The translations under genes were made by a program, and so were the position numbers. 57,098 bases of DNA from Cereibacter changlensis JA139 (GTDB lineage: Bacteria; Pseudomonadota; Alphaproteobacteria; Rhodobacterales; Rhodobacteraceae). The stretch spans positions 1-57,098 of the forward strand of contig NZ_PZKG01000014.1 in assembly GCF_003034985.1 (NCBI RefSeq). The letters are read 5' to 3'. Numbering within the stretch: the first letter of the stretch is position 1; each line of letters starts with the position of its first letter. The notes beneath the pieces were generated by a model. The model was not told the origin of the DNA. It ran no database searches and saw only the letters and a program-made list of their open reading frames with translations. This document shows positions 1-10,569 of the stretch, piece after piece.

Positions 1-333
1 GGGGGCGAGGCGGTGGCGGCGACGCTGGCCGGGATGCCGAAGCGCGCGACCTACCTGATCTGCGGCATGCTCAACACCAAGGACATCGGCGGCTACCTGC
101 GCCCGCTCGCCCCGCATGTGACGCGGCTGCATGCCGTGTCGATCCCGGGCGAGAAGGCCACGCTTCCGGCGGCGGAAACCGAGGCCGCCGCGCGTGACGC
201 AGGAATGGCGGCGGTCAGTTCGGCCTCTGTCGCCGAAGCTCTGGCGGCGATCGCCGCCGAGGATACCGCGGCGCGGGTGCTGATCTGCGGCTCGCTCTAC
301 CTGGCCGGAACAGTGTTGCGCGAGAACGGCTAA
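1..333 (+). CDS. folC: Folylpolyglutamate/dihydrofolate synthase, C-terminal part
   Basis: This is the 3' end of a gene that enters from the left edge; the reading frame is open from base 1 and ends at TAA 331-333. The visible ~110 residues match the C-terminal Mur-ligase-like domain of FolC: a GMLNTKD motif, an IPGE segment and the closing ICGSLYLAGTVLRENG tail, which is characteristic of alphaproteobacterial FolC. The enzyme adds glutamate to folates in the cytoplasm and, in bifunctional forms, makes dihydrofolate. The GTG at 13 is internal and not a start. The N-terminal ATP-binding domain lies outside the window, so bifunctionality cannot be judged. Confidence 0.88.
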   Translation, partial: GGEAVAATLAGMPKRATYLICGMLNTKDIGGYLRPLAPHVTRLHAVSIPGEKATLPAAETEAAARDAGMAAVSSASVAEALAAIAAEDTAARVLICGSLYLAGTVLRENG

Positions 334-335
334 GG

Positions 336-370
336 CGGTTTTCAGGCAATGACAATTGCGTGAAAAACCG
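336..370. terminator. Inverted repeat just after folC (likely terminator)
   Basis: Three bases after the folC stop lies a long imperfect inverted repeat. Arms 336-350 and 355-370 pair over about 14 bp with one bulged T and one mismatch, around a GACA loop. The A-rich 3' arm gives runs of T on one strand and A on the other. Position and shape suggest a terminator for folC. An operator for the cytochrome gene starting at 452 is the alternative. Confidence 0.45.
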
Positions 371-451
371 GTCGCAGATCAGAAGATGTCTGGGAGAGTC
401 ACGAACCCCGGATAGGGTGGCTCCAGTTCGACCCAGCATGGAGCCAGACCC

Positions 452-883
452 GTGAACCTGATCGCGAAGACCCTGATTGCCAGCCTCGCCCTCGCCGGGG
501 CCGCCGTGGCCAAGGAAGAGCCGAAAGATCCGACCGTGAAGGCGCGGGTCGCGGTCATGCAGACCATCGCGCAGAACACCAAGACGCTCGGCGAGATGGC
601 CAAGGGCGCGACCGCCTTCGACGCGGCCAGCGCCGAAGCCGCCGTCGCCGCCATCGAGGCTGCCGCCAAGGAAATCCCCGCGAAGTTCGAGCCGCAGGCC
701 ACCGACCCGGTGTCGGAAGCCAAGCCCGAGATCTGGACCAACTGGGCCGATTTCACCGCCAAGGCCGAAGCTCTGGCCACCGCGGCCTCGGCGGTCGATA
801 CCTCCTCGCTCGACGGGGTGAAGGCCGGGGTCGGCGCGATGGGCGGCGCCTGCAAGGACTGCCACAGCGACTACCGCATGTGA
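452..883 (+). CDS. Class II cytochrome c (cytochrome c'/c-556 type)
   Basis: A 143-residue exported haem protein. Residues 1-20 form a Sec signal peptide (positively charged start, then LIASLALAGAAVA). The haem-binding motif C134-K-D-C137-H138 sits ten residues from the C-terminus, the hallmark of class II cytochromes c with a four-helix bundle fold. It should be a periplasmic monohaem electron carrier or NO-binding protein. The GTG start at 452 is chosen because the ATG at 438 is out of frame and ends at once. It is a single gene flanked by folC and an oppositely oriented lipoprotein. Redox partner and axial ligand state cannot be read from the sequence. Confidence 0.85.
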   Translation: MNLIAKTLIASLALAGAAVAKEEPKDPTVKARVAVMQTIAQNTKTLGEMAKGATAFDAASAEAAVAAIEAAAKEIPAKFEPQATDPVSEAKPEIWTNWADFTAKAEALATAASAVDTSSLDGVKAGVGAMGGACKDCHSDYRM

Positions 884-893
884 CCGCTTCGGA

Positions 894-1184
894 TCAGCCG
901 CAGGCCACGCGGCTGATCCGTTTCGCCTCGTCGATCTCGATGTTCAGCCGCTCGGCGTTGAAATCCATCGTCACCGCCATGCCGGGGGTGATGACCCGCG
1001 TCGGCTGCGAGAAGCGCATGGTGTCGAGCACCGAGGCGGGCTGACCGACCAGAGTCTGCAGCTCGGCGGCGCCGCAGGCATTCTCGACCGGCGGCGTCGC
1101 CGGGGGCGCGGCGGGGCTTTCCATCTGGCAGGCGGCCAGCCCCGTGACGAGGCAGAGCGGGATGAGGGCGGTGATGCGTCGCAT
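894..1184 (-). CDS. Small lipoprotein with peptidase inhibitor I78-type domain
   Basis: A 96-residue protein. The start at 1184 has a clear AAAGGAG ribosome-binding site upstream; the frame stays open further upstream but is low-complexity Arg-rich there. Residues 1-19 are a lipoprotein signal with the lipobox L-A-A-C. The mature part resembles the I78 inhibitor fold: CGAAELQTLVGQP, then a basic-hydrophobic stretch TRVITPG, and the closing NIEIDEAKRISRVACG, with a Cys near each end that could form a disulfide. Family members inhibit serine peptidases or are uncharacterised envelope proteins. It is convergent with the cytochrome gene, with a 10-base gap. The function as an inhibitor is inferred from family only. 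Confidence 0.8.
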   Translation of the reverse strand: MRRITALIPLCLVTGLAACQMESPAAPPATPPVENACGAAELQTLVGQPASVLDTMRFSQPTRVITPGMAVTMDFNAERLNIEIDEAKRISRVACG

Positions 1185-1344
1185 TGCGGTCTCCTTTTTG
1201 CTGAGGCTAGGTCGGCAGGCCCGCTTCGGCAAGCGCCGCCGCGAAAAGCGGCGGCGGCCGCGCCGCCAAACCTCCGAGGGCGGTTGCAGCCTTGCGCGGA
1301 TTCCATCACTCTGGCGCAAACACCAGTACAGTGAGGATCATGCC

Positions 1345-2474
<1,130 letters not shown>

Positions 2475-2475
<1 letters not shown>

Positions 2476-3230
2476 TGGCCGATGCACGCGCCCCCCGTCT
2501 CTGCGTCCTGATCGACGCGGACAACGTGCCGGCGGGCTATGCCGAGGCGATCTTCGAGGAGATCGCCAGCCTCGGCGAGGCCTCGGTGCGGCGGATCTAC
2601 GGCGACTGGTCGGCGCAGCGCCTGGGCGGCTGGGCCAAGAAGGTCGCCGCCCTCGGGCTGGTGGCGGATCAGCAGTTCTCCAACACCAAGGGCAAGAACG
2701 CGAGCGACATCGGGCTGGTGATCGCGGCCATCGACTTCCTGCATTCGGGCCTGTTCGACGGCTTCGTGCTGGTCAGTTCGGACAGCGATTTCACCCGGCT
2801 CGCGGCGCGCATCCGCGAGCAGGGGCTCGATGTCTACGGCATCGGCGAGAAGAAGACGCCCGAGGCCTTCCGCATGGCCTGCAAGCGCTTCATCTATGTC
2901 GAGAACCTCAACAGCGACGAGCCGGTGCGCGAGACGCCGCCGCGCCCCGCCGACCAGCCCGAGCCTGTGCCGGAACCGCCCGTGCAGCGAGGAGTGAAGG
3001 AAGCGCCGGCCAAGGCGATTCCGCTGATCGCGGCGGCGATGCGCGCCATCGACCCGGAGGGCGAATGGTACACGCTGGGCCAGATCGGCCAGTTCATCAC
3101 CCAGGCCAACCCGGATTTCGACACGCGGACCTATGGCAGCGCCAAGCTGTCGGACCTGATCAAGAAGATCAGCCGTTTCGAGGTGAAGCCCGGGCCGGGC
3201 GGCCAGCTGCTGGCCCGCGACGTCGCCTGA
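2475..3230 (+). CDS. NYN-domain putative RNase with C-terminal OST-HTH/LOTUS domain
   Basis: A 251-residue protein whose ATG shares one base with the frmA stop (TGATG), so it is probably translationally coupled. The N-terminal ~140 residues form a PIN-like NYN (LabA/DUF88) domain: the acidic metal-binding motifs VLIDADN, SDIGLVIAA and SSDSDF are all present. A Pro-rich linker (about residues 155-180) leads to a C-terminal winged OST-HTH/LOTUS-like domain (about 185-250, with WYTLGQIGQFI and YGSAKLSDLIKK). In this family the NYN domain is thought to cleave RNA and the OST-HTH domain to bind RNA. The biological role is unknown, and linkage to formaldehyde oxidation may be coincidental. Confidence 0.85.
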
Positions 3231-3327
3231 CGCGGGGGCCTGACTCCCGGAAAAGCCGGGCCCGTCCTTGACCGTCGCCGCGCATCGTCTAGGGTGCGCG
3301 GCACTTCCCCATTGCAAAGGATCCGCC

Positions 3328-3573
3328 ATGGCCCAGCGTCTGCATCTCGTGTTCGGCGGCGAACTGGTCAACCCGACCCAGAACGTCTTCAAGGACGTGA
3401 AGAACATCCATATCGTCGGGATGTTTCCCGACTATGCCTCGGCCTTCTCGGCCTGGAAGGCGGAAGCGCAGCGCACGGTGGACGACGCCCACATGCGCTA
3501 CTACATCGCCCATATCCACCGGCTGCGCGACGAGGCCCAGCCCGCCTCCGCCACGGAAGAGCTGGGGATCTGA
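3328..3573 (+). CDS. DUF4170 family small protein
   Basis: An 81-residue soluble protein with no signal peptide. The sequence (LHLVFGGELVNPTQNVFKD, then IVGMFPDYASAFSAWKAEAQRTVDDA and a YYIAHIHRL motif) matches DUF4170, a small alphaproteobacterial family commonly found immediately upstream of the lipid A Kdo-transferase/lpxK genes, as here. The ATG at 3328 begins the conserved region; upstream codons in frame are non-conserved. Only 13 bases separate it from the next gene, suggesting co-transcription. The biochemical function is unknown; context suggests a link to lipid A or LPS assembly. Confidence 0.82.
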   Translation: MAQRLHLVFGGELVNPTQNVFKDVKNIHIVGMFPDYASAFSAWKAEAQRTVDDAHMRYYIAHIHRLRDEAQPASATEELGI

Positions 3574-3586
3574 CCCCCTGATGTAG

Positions 3587-4780
3587 ATGGCATATTCCTT
3601 CGGCTTCCCGCTGCTGAAATCCACCGCGCGGCGCGAGACCGTAACGGAACTGCCGCGCCCGGCCCGGCCCGAGGGCCGGCTGGTCTGGCTGCATGCCCCG
3701 ACGCTCGACGCCGCCCGTTCGATGTCCGAACTGGCGCGGCGGGTGATCTTTGACGAGGGCTGCACCGTGCTGCTGACCACCCCCGCCCCGGCGCCCTCGC
3801 TTGGCGGGCTGATCGTGCAGCCCGGCCCGCCCGACACCCCGGCCGAGGCGCGGGCCTTCCTCGACCACTGGCAGCCGGACGCCGCGGTGATGTCAGAGGG
3901 CGAGCTGCGTCCCTCGGCGCTGCGCGAGATCATCGAGCGGCGCGTGCCGCTGGCGATGGTTGACGGCATGAGCCCCTATATCCTGCCCGGCCGGGAGCGC
4001 TGGTGGCCGGGGCAGATGCGCGGCCTGCTGGCGCATTTTCGCTACGTGCTGACGGTGGACGAGACCGCCGCCCGCGCCTTCCGCAAGGCGGGCGGGTTGT
4101 CGGGATCGGTCGTGGTCTCGGGCCGGATGGAAGAGGGCAGCGGCGTCCTGCCCTGCACCGAGGCCGAGCGCGCGGCGCTGGCGCGGACGCTGGCCACCCG
4201 GCCGGTCTGGCTGGCCGTCGCCCTGCCCGAGGCCGAGGAGGCCGCGGTGATCGCGGCGCATCGCCATGCGCTTCGGTTGGCGCACCGGCTGCTGCTGGTC
4301 ATCGCCCCGCGCGACGCCGCCCGCGCCCCGGCGCTGGCGGCGCAGCTGCAGAAGGACTACGGCTGGACGGTGGCCAGCCGCGCCGCCGATGAGGAACCGG
4401 AGCCGGAGACCGAGGTTTTCCTGGCCGACGGGCAGACCGAGCTCGGGCTCTGGTACAGGCTGGCCCCGGTGAGCTATCTTGGCGGCAGCCTGACGACCGG
4501 CTGCCTGCGAGACCCGATGGAGGCGGCGGCGCTCGGATCGGCGGTGATCCACGGGCCGCGGCCGGGGATCTTCGGCGGGGCGATGGGGCGGCTGGGCGCG
4601 GCGCGGGCGACCCTGCCGGTCAGCTCGCCCGCGGAGCTGGCCGAGGGGCTGAGCGACCTCCTGGCCCCCGACCGCGCGGCGCGGCTTGCGCATGCGGCCT
4701 GGGCGGTGGCCTCGGACGGAACCGACGTGACGGATCGCGTGGTGGCCCTGATCGGGCGGATGATGGATATCGAACGATGA
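3587..4780 (+). CDS. 3-deoxy-D-manno-octulosonic acid transferase homologue (WaaA/KdtA family)
   Basis: A 397-residue GT-B fold glycosyltransferase homologue. The N-terminal domain carries the family landmarks VWLHAP (31-38 region) and EGELRPSAL (equivalent to the ETELWPN motif of WaaA). The C-terminal domain has YLGGSLTTG and the HGPRPGIF nucleotide-sugar segment. The enzyme class adds Kdo from CMP-Kdo to lipid IVA. The usual SxGE catalytic segment is replaced by T39-L40-D41-A42, so the glutamate thought to act as base in WaaA is absent. The gene overlaps lpxK by 4 bp, placing it in lipid A synthesis. Either a diverged but active transferase or a protein with an altered role is possible. Confidence 0.8.
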   Translation: MAYSFGFPLLKSTARRETVTELPRPARPEGRLVWLHAPTLDAARSMSELARRVIFDEGCTVLLTTPAPAPSLGGLIVQPGPPDTPAEARAFLDHWQPDAAVMSEGELRPSALREIIERRVPLAMVDGMSPYILPGRERWWPGQMRGLLAHFRYVLTVDETAARAFRKAGGLSGSVVVSGRMEEGSGVLPCTEAERAALARTLATRPVWLAVALPEAEEAAVIAAHRHALRLAHRLLLVIAPRDAARAPALAAQLQKDYGWTVASRAADEEPEPETEVFLADGQTELGLWYRLAPVSYLGGSLTTGCLRDPMEAAALGSAVIHGPRPGIFGGAMGRLGAARATLPVSSPAELAEGLSDLLAPDRAARLAHAAWAVASDGTDVTDRVVALIGRMMDIER

Positions 4781-5790
4781 TGCTGCGCCCCCTCTCCTTC
4801 TGGAAAACCCCGCCCGGCAAGCCCTCCTGGCAGGCGCGGCTGCTGTCGCCCCTGGGCGCGGCCTATGCCGCCGCCACCGCGAGGCGGATGCGGCGGCCGG
4901 GCTATGCGCCGAAGGTGCCCGTGATCTGCATCGGCAACCTGAGCGCCGGCGGCGCCGGCAAGACGCCGACCGCCATCGCGCTGATGCAGCGCCTGCAGGG
5001 CTGGGGGCTGAAGGTGCATGTGGTCTCGCGCGGCTATGGCGGCAAGCTCGACGGTCCGGTGCGCGTCGATCCGGCGAAACAGCTGGCGGCAGAGACCGGC
5101 GACGAGCCGATGCTGCTCTCGGCCTTCGGCCCGGCCTGGGTGGCGCGCGACCGCGCGGCAGGGGTGCGGGCGGCGGAGGCGGCGGGGGCCGAGGTGATCC
5201 TGCTCGACGACGGCTTCCAGAACCCCTCGGTGCAGAAGTCGCTGTCGCTGGTGGTGGTCGACGCGCGGATGGGATTTCTCAACGGGCTCTGCCTGCCCGC
5301 CGGGCCGCTGCGCGAGCCGGTGCCGGCAGGGCTGGCGCGGGCCAACATGCTGCTGTCGATTGGCGACGCCGCGGCGCAGGCGGGCTTTGCCGCGCAATGG
5401 CCGGCGCTCGGCCTGCCACATCTGACCGGGCAGGTGCGGCCGCTGCCCACCGGCATGGACTGGCGCGGCGCGCGGCTGCTGGCCTTTGCCGGCATCGCCC
5501 ACCCGTCGAAATTCTTCGCCACGCTGAAGGCCGAAGGCGCCGATCTGGTGGGGGCGGTGCCGCTCGACGACCACCAGTTGCTGCCGCTGCCTCTGCTGCA
5601 ACGGCTGGAGCATGACGCGGCGGCGCTCGGCGCGCAGTTGGTGACGACCGAAAAGGACGCCGTCCGCCTGCCGCCTGCCTGGCGCGCCAAGGTGCTGACC
5701 CTGCCAGTGCGGCTGGAGCTGGACGATTGGGCGCCGCTGGATCAGGCCTTGGCGGGCCTCGGGCTCAGAGCGCCCAGCACCTCGGCCTGA
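4777..5790 (+). CDS. lpxK: Tetraacyldisaccharide 4'-kinase
   Basis: A 337-residue inner-membrane-associated kinase that phosphorylates the 4' position of the lipid A disaccharide precursor (lipid IVA formation). The Walker A-type P-loop [13 protein letters not shown] spans residues 53-65, and the [10 protein letters not shown] segment typical of LpxK follows, with YGGKLDGP in between. The N-terminal hydrophobic helix (about 20-35) is the expected membrane anchor. Its ATG overlaps the Kdo-transferase homologue by 4 bp. Its 3' end runs 49 bp into the convergent CoA-transferase gene, an unusually large tail-to-tail overlap that should produce antisense transcript ends. Confidence 0.95.
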   Translation: MMLRPLSFWKTPPGKPSWQARLLSPLGAAYAAATARRMRRPGYAPKVPVICIGNLSAGGAGKTPTAIALMQRLQGWGLKVHVVSRGYGGKLDGPVRVDPAKQLAAETGDEPMLLSAFGPAWVARDRAAGVRAAEAAGAEVILLDDGFQNPSVQKSLSLVVVDARMGFLNGLCLPAGPLREPVPAGLARANMLLSIGDAAAQAGFAAQWPALGLPHLTGQVRPLPTGMDWRGARLLAFAGIAHPSKFFATLKAEGADLVGAVPLDDHQLLPLPLLQRLEHDAAALGAQLVTTEKDAVRLPPAWRAKVLTLPVRLELDDWAPLDQALAGLGLRAPSTSA

Positions 5791-6899
5791 TGCTCGCCAA
5801 GCTTCGGCGCCGCGCGCTCCAGCGCCAGATCGGCGCCGGAGAAGACGAAGGGCGAGCGCAGACCCGGCACGCCCTCGACCGTCAGCCGCATGCCGCGATG
5901 CACGATCTGCGGATCGGCGAAGACCTCGGCCAGATCGTTTATCGGCCCCGCCGGAACCCCCTCGGCCTCGCAGGCGGCGAGCAGATCGGCCTTGCTGCGC
6001 TGGCTGGTAGCCATGGTCAGCGCCTCGGTCAGCGCCGCGCGGTTCGCCACCCGGTCGGCGTTTGTGGCGAAGGCCGGGGCTGTCGCCAAGGCCGGCAGGC
6101 CCAGCAGCCCGCAGAGCCGCTGATACTGCCCGTCATTGCCGGTGGCGATGATGATCCAGCCGTCCGAACAATCGAAAACCGCATAGGGCGCGAGGTTCGG
6201 GTGGGCGTTGCCCATCTTCTGCGGTGCTGTGCCGGTAGCGAGATAGTTCATCGCCTGATTGGCCATGATCCCCGCCGCCACATCCATCAGCGCCATGTCG
6301 ACCTGCTGGCCAAGGCCGCTGGTCGCGCGCTGATGCAGCGCCGCAAGGATCGCGGTCGCGGCATAGACGCCGGTGAAGATGTCGGTCACGGCCACGCCGA
6401 CCTTCTGCGGCTGACCCTCGGCCTCGCCGGTGACGCTCATCAGCCCGGCCATGCCCTGAATGATGAAATCGTAGCCCGCGCGATGCGCATAGGGGCCGGT
6501 CTGGCCGAAACCGGTGATCGAGCAATAGACCAGCCGGGGGTTCACCTTGCGCAGGCTTTCCCAGTCGAGCCCGTATTTCACCAGCCCGCCGACCTTGAAG
6601 TTCTCGATCACCACATCCGCCTCGGCCACCAGACGGCGCACCATTTCCTGCCCCTCGGGGGTGCGGAAATCGACGGTGACCGACCGCTTGCCGCGGTTGG
6701 TCGCGTGGAAATAGGCGGCGGAGCGGTCGCCCTCGCGCTCGATGAAGGGCGGGCCCCAGCGGCGGGTATCGTCGCCCTCGGGCGCCTCGACCTTGATGAC
6801 ATCGGCGCCGAGATCGGCGAGCGTCTGCCCCGCCCAAGGCCCGGCAAGGATCCGGGCCAGTTCGATCACGCGGACGCCGGCAAGCGGCGCGGGCCTCAT
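5742..6899 (-). CDS. CaiB/BaiF family (class III) CoA transferase
   Basis: A 385-residue family III CoA transferase. The N-terminus ([33 protein letters not shown]) and the central [18 protein letters not shown] segment, which holds the catalytic Asp in this family, are clear, as is the [14 protein letters not shown] region. Such enzymes move CoA between carboxylic acids (for example succinyl-CoA to itaconate, mesaconate, carnitine or oxalate). The true substrate cannot be assigned. The ATG overlaps the stop of the upstream DsbA-like gene (ATGA), so it forms the end of a three-gene reverse operon with genes of unrelated function. Confidence 0.92.
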   Translation of the reverse strand: MRPAPLAGVRVIELARILAGPWAGQTLADLGADVIKVEAPEGDDTRRWGPPFIEREGDRSAAYFHATNRGKRSVTVDFRTPEGQEMVRRLVAEADVVIENFKVGGLVKYGLDWESLRKVNPRLVYCSITGFGQTGPYAHRAGYDFIIQGMAGLMSVTGEAEGQPQKVGVAVTDIFTGVYAATAILAALHQRATSGLGQQVDMALMDVAAGIMANQAMNYLATGTAPQKMGNAHPNLAPYAVFDCSDGWIIIATGNDGQYQRLCGLLGLPALATAPAFATNADRVANRAALTEALTMATSQRSKADLLAACEAEGVPAGPINDLAEVFADPQIVHRGMRLTVEGVPGLRSPFVFSGADLALERAAPKLGEHQAEVLGALSPRPAKA

Positions 6900-7576
6900 T
6901 CCGCCAGTTCGGCGTCGAGGATTTCCTTCAGGTCGGCATAGCTCATGTTCGAATGCTTCTCGCCGTTGACGAAGATCGTCGGCGTCGCGGTCACGTCATC
7001 GGCCGCTGAGTTCTTCTGATAGGCATCGACCATCGCCTGCGCCATCGCCCCATCCTCGAGACAGGCGCCCAGCGTCGCATCGTCCATCCCGGCGGTGCGG
7101 CCGATCTTCTTGAGGTTCTCGACCACGGTGGCCGGCTCGTTCGAGGCGGCCCATTCCTTCTGCGTCTCGAACAGGATGCCCGAGATGCCGAAATAGCGCA
7201 TCTCGCCGCCGCAGCGCGCGACCATCGAGGCCCAGAGGCCGTAGCGGTCGAAATAGACCTCGCGGAAGGTGAACTTCACCTTGCCGGTGTCGATGTAGTC
7301 GGTCTTTAGCTGCTTGAAGACCTCGGAGTGGAAGGTCGCGCAATGCGGGCAGGTGTAGGAGGCGTATTCCACCATGGTGATCGGCGCATCGGCGGCGCCG
7401 ATGGTCATGTCGGGCACCACGGGCGCCTCGGCGGGGGCGGCAGTGGTCTCCTGCGCCTCGGCGGCGAAGGACAGCGCGCCGGTCGTCCCGCCCTGCCCCA
7501 GCCACAGCCCGGCGCCTGCCATCATCACCAGCGCAAGCGCCGAAAGCCCGAATTTCTTGACCATTCTCTGCCTCAT
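6896..7576 (-). CDS. DsbA family thiol:disulfide oxidoreductase
   Basis: A 226-residue exported thioredoxin-fold protein. It has an N-terminal signal or anchor helix (LSALALVMMAGAGLWLG), an Ala/Glu-rich linker, then the active site C76-P-H-C79 in EYASYTCPHCATFH and the cis-Pro loop TATPTIFVNG. CPHC is typical of DsbA oxidants, so it probably introduces disulfides in periplasmic proteins. The DUF1-like helical insertion (residues about 120-190) fits the DsbA/Com1 subgroup. The start at 7576 is favoured by the 4-bp overlap with the preceding gene; M5 is an alternative. It is the middle gene of a reverse operon. Confidence 0.9.
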   Translation of the reverse strand: MRQRMVKKFGLSALALVMMAGAGLWLGQGGTTGALSFAAEAQETTAAPAEAPVVPDMTIGAADAPITMVEYASYTCPHCATFHSEVFKQLKTDYIDTGKVKFTFREVYFDRYGLWASMVARCGGEMRYFGISGILFETQKEWAASNEPATVVENLKKIGRTAGMDDATLGACLEDGAMAQAMVDAYQKNSAADDVTATPTIFVNGEKHSNMSYADLKEILDAELAE

Positions 7577-8103
7577 TGTGTCTTTGCGCGAGATAAGAAG
7601 TTTTGCGCGAGGGTTTCAAGGGCTGCACGCAGCCCCTCGTCCTTGGCCCCATCCGCCGCCGCATGGGCCTTGGCCTGAACCGCGGGGTCCAGCGGCTTGG
7701 GCGCGGGGGGGGCGGGATCGAACTGGGCCTGCCCTTCGGCAAAGCCGGTGGGGGCCGTCTGGGTGAGGGTGATGCGGGCGATGGCGGCATAGCCGTAGAC
7801 CGCATTCACCCGGTCGCGGATCTTGGGCAGCTGCATCTGCACCATGGGCGCCTGCACCGCGGCGACCAGCACGGTCAGCGTGGCGCCGAAGCCCTCGCGC
7901 CCGTAGCCCACCTTCACCGGGCGGGTGATCCGGGCGAGGTCTTCGCCGACGATATCGGCCCATTGCGTCAGAAGCCGCGTCACCGCAAAACCGCGCTTCT
8001 CGCCCACCACGCGGATACGGTCCTTCAGAAGGCCCGACGCCGGCTCGAACCCGCGCATCCGGCGGGTCGGCTTGGCGGGCGGTTGGGCCGGGGCACGGGT
8101 CAT
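7573..8103 (-). CDS. DUF721 (DciA-like) protein
   Basis: A 176-residue cytoplasmic protein. The N-terminal ~100 residues (LLKDRIRVVGEKRGFAVTRLLTQWADIVGEDLARITRPVKV, then a LTVLV-PMVQMQLPKIRDRVNAVYG core) match the DUF721/DciA KH-like fold. The C-terminus is Ala/Pro-rich and probably disordered. DciA proteins help load the replicative helicase DnaB in bacteria without DnaC; whether this copy does so is inference from the family. It lies divergent to mutY and overlaps dsbA by 4 bp. Confidence 0.82.
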   Translation of the reverse strand: MTRAPAQPPAKPTRRMRGFEPASGLLKDRIRVVGEKRGFAVTRLLTQWADIVGEDLARITRPVKVGYGREGFGATLTVLVAAVQAPMVQMQLPKIRDRVNAVYGYAAIARITLTQTAPTGFAEGQAQFDPAPPAPKPLDPAVQAKAHAAADGAKDEGLRAALETLAQNFLSRAKTQ

Positions 8104-8184
8104 CTGTTCATTCCTGCATCTGCGCCTATTCTATGCGATGCGGCGCGGGCTGCCAGCATGCTGCGGCCAGAGGGAGCATAAAGA

Positions 8185-9252
8185 TTGCGTGACATGAAGG
8201 ATAGCGCACTGAGCGCCTCGCTGCTCGGCTGGTACGACCGGCATGCCCGGTCGATGCCCTGGCGGGTGCCGCCGGCCGAGCGGGCGCGGGGCGTGCTGCC
8301 CGATCCCTACCGGGTGTGGCTGTCGGAGGTGATGCTGCAGCAGACTACGGTGGCGGCGGTGCGCGACTACTTCCACCGCTTCACCACGCGCTGGCCCGAG
8401 GTGGCGGCGCTGGCCGCCGCCGAGGATGCCGAGGTGATGGCCGAATGGGCCGGGCTTGGCTATTACGCCCGCGCCCGCAACCTGCTGAAGGGCGCGCGGG
8501 CGGTGGTGGCCGAACATGGCGGCCGCTTTCCCGAAACGCGCGAGGGGCTGCTGACCCTGCCGGGGGTCGGGCCCTACACCGCCTCGGCGGTGGCGGCGAT
8601 CGCCTTCGACGAGGCGGCGACCGTGGTCGACGGCAATGTCGAGCGGGTGATGGCGCGGCTGTTCCTGGTGGAGACGCCGCTGCCCGCCGCCAAGCCGGCG
8701 CTGACCCGGCTGGCCGAGACGCTGACCCCGGAGGAGCGGCCCGGCGACTATGCGCAGGCGGTCATGGACCTCGGGGCGACGATCTGCACCCCGCGCAAGC
8801 CCGCCTGCGGCATCTGCCCCTGGCGCGAGCCCTGCGCCGCCCGCGCCGCCGGGGTGCAGGCCGAGCTGCCGCGCCGCTCGCCCAAGGCCGAGAAGCCGGT
8901 GCGCGAGGGCACGGTCTGGGTCTGCCTGCGCGAGGACGGTGCGGTGCTGCTGGAAACGCGGCCCGAGAAGGGCCTGCTGGGCGGCATGCTGGGCTTTCCC
9001 GGCACCGACTGGGATCGCGGCAAGACCGATGCGACGCCACCGCTCGCCGCCGGCTGGCAGGCCGCGCCGGTCGAGGTGCGGCACACTTTCACCCATTTCC
9101 ACCTGAAGCTGGCGGTCATGGTCTCCCGCGTTCCGCTGGACGCGCAGCCCGCGCGCGGCCGCTTCCAGCCGCGGGAGGCCTTCCGGCCCGCCGACCTGCC
9201 GACGGTGATGCGCAAGGCGTGGGAGGCGGCGATGGCCGCCGATCCGCGCTAG
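8185..9252 (+). CDS. mutY: A/G-specific adenine glycosylase
   Basis: A 355-residue DNA repair enzyme that removes A mispaired with 8-oxoG. The sequence shows VMLQQTTV, the helix-hairpin-helix LPGVGPYTASAVAAIAF and catalytic Asp in VVDGNVERV. The 4Fe-4S loop C-x6-C-x2-C-x5-C (CTPRKPACGICPWREPC) follows. A NUDIX-like C-terminal domain (from about residue 235) recognises 8-oxoG. The TTG at 8185 lies 8 bases after AGGGAG, while the ATG at 8194 lies 17 bases after it, so the ribosome-binding site favours TTG; the two products differ by three residues. It is divergent from the DUF721 operon. Confidence 0.95.
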   Translation: MRDMKDSALSASLLGWYDRHARSMPWRVPPAERARGVLPDPYRVWLSEVMLQQTTVAAVRDYFHRFTTRWPEVAALAAAEDAEVMAEWAGLGYYARARNLLKGARAVVAEHGGRFPETREGLLTLPGVGPYTASAVAAIAFDEAATVVDGNVERVMARLFLVETPLPAAKPALTRLAETLTPEERPGDYAQAVMDLGATICTPRKPACGICPWREPCAARAAGVQAELPRRSPKAEKPVREGTVWVCLREDGAVLLETRPEKGLLGGMLGFPGTDWDRGKTDATPPLAAGWQAAPVEVRHTFTHFHLKLAVMVSRVPLDAQPARGRFQPREAFRPADLPTVMRKAWEAAMAADPR

Positions 9253-9264
9253 ACCCGCCAATGC

Positions 9265-9291
9265 AAAAGACCCCGCCGTGCAGGCACGGCG
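9265..9291 (-). terminator. Intrinsic terminator of ccrM
   Basis: In the 109-bp gap between the convergent mutY and ccrM genes, the arms CGCCGTG (9274-9280) and CACGGCG (9285-9291) form a perfect 7-bp stem with a CAGG loop. Read on the reverse strand it is followed by GGGGTCTTTT, a typical rho-independent tail. A second perfect 8-bp inverted repeat (9301-9308 with 9321-9328) lies beside it. Confidence 0.7.
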
Positions 9292-9361
9292 AGGGAAGTG
9301 GGCGCCGCGGCAGGTAAGGTGCGGCGCCGGCGGAAACTGGATTGTACGGGAGGGGCGCCCC

Positions 9362-10513
<1,152 letters not shown>

Positions 10514-10525
10514 TTATGTGAGGGC

Positions 10526-10569
10526 AGGATGAGTCATTGGCGAATCGCCGTCAAATTCTTTATTGAATC
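10526..10569 (-). promoter_or_regulatory. GANTC cluster and possible promoter upstream of ccrM
   Basis: The short rnhB-ccrM gap contains GAGTC (10531-10535), GAATC (10542-10546) and GAATC (10565-10569, overlapping the rnhB stop codon), all targets of CcrM itself. On the reverse strand a TTGACG hexamer (10554-10549) lies 17 bases before CATCCT, a weak -35/-10 pair whose spacer contains one site and touches another. In Caulobacter the ccrM promoter region also carries GANTC sites that affect its own expression. The promoter call is tentative; the sites are certain. Confidence 0.5.

Noticed and set aside
10531-10549. Confident call of a sigma70 promoter for ccrM
   Set aside because: The -35 (TTGACG) is good but the -10 candidate matches at only three positions; kept only as part of the tentative regulatory entry.
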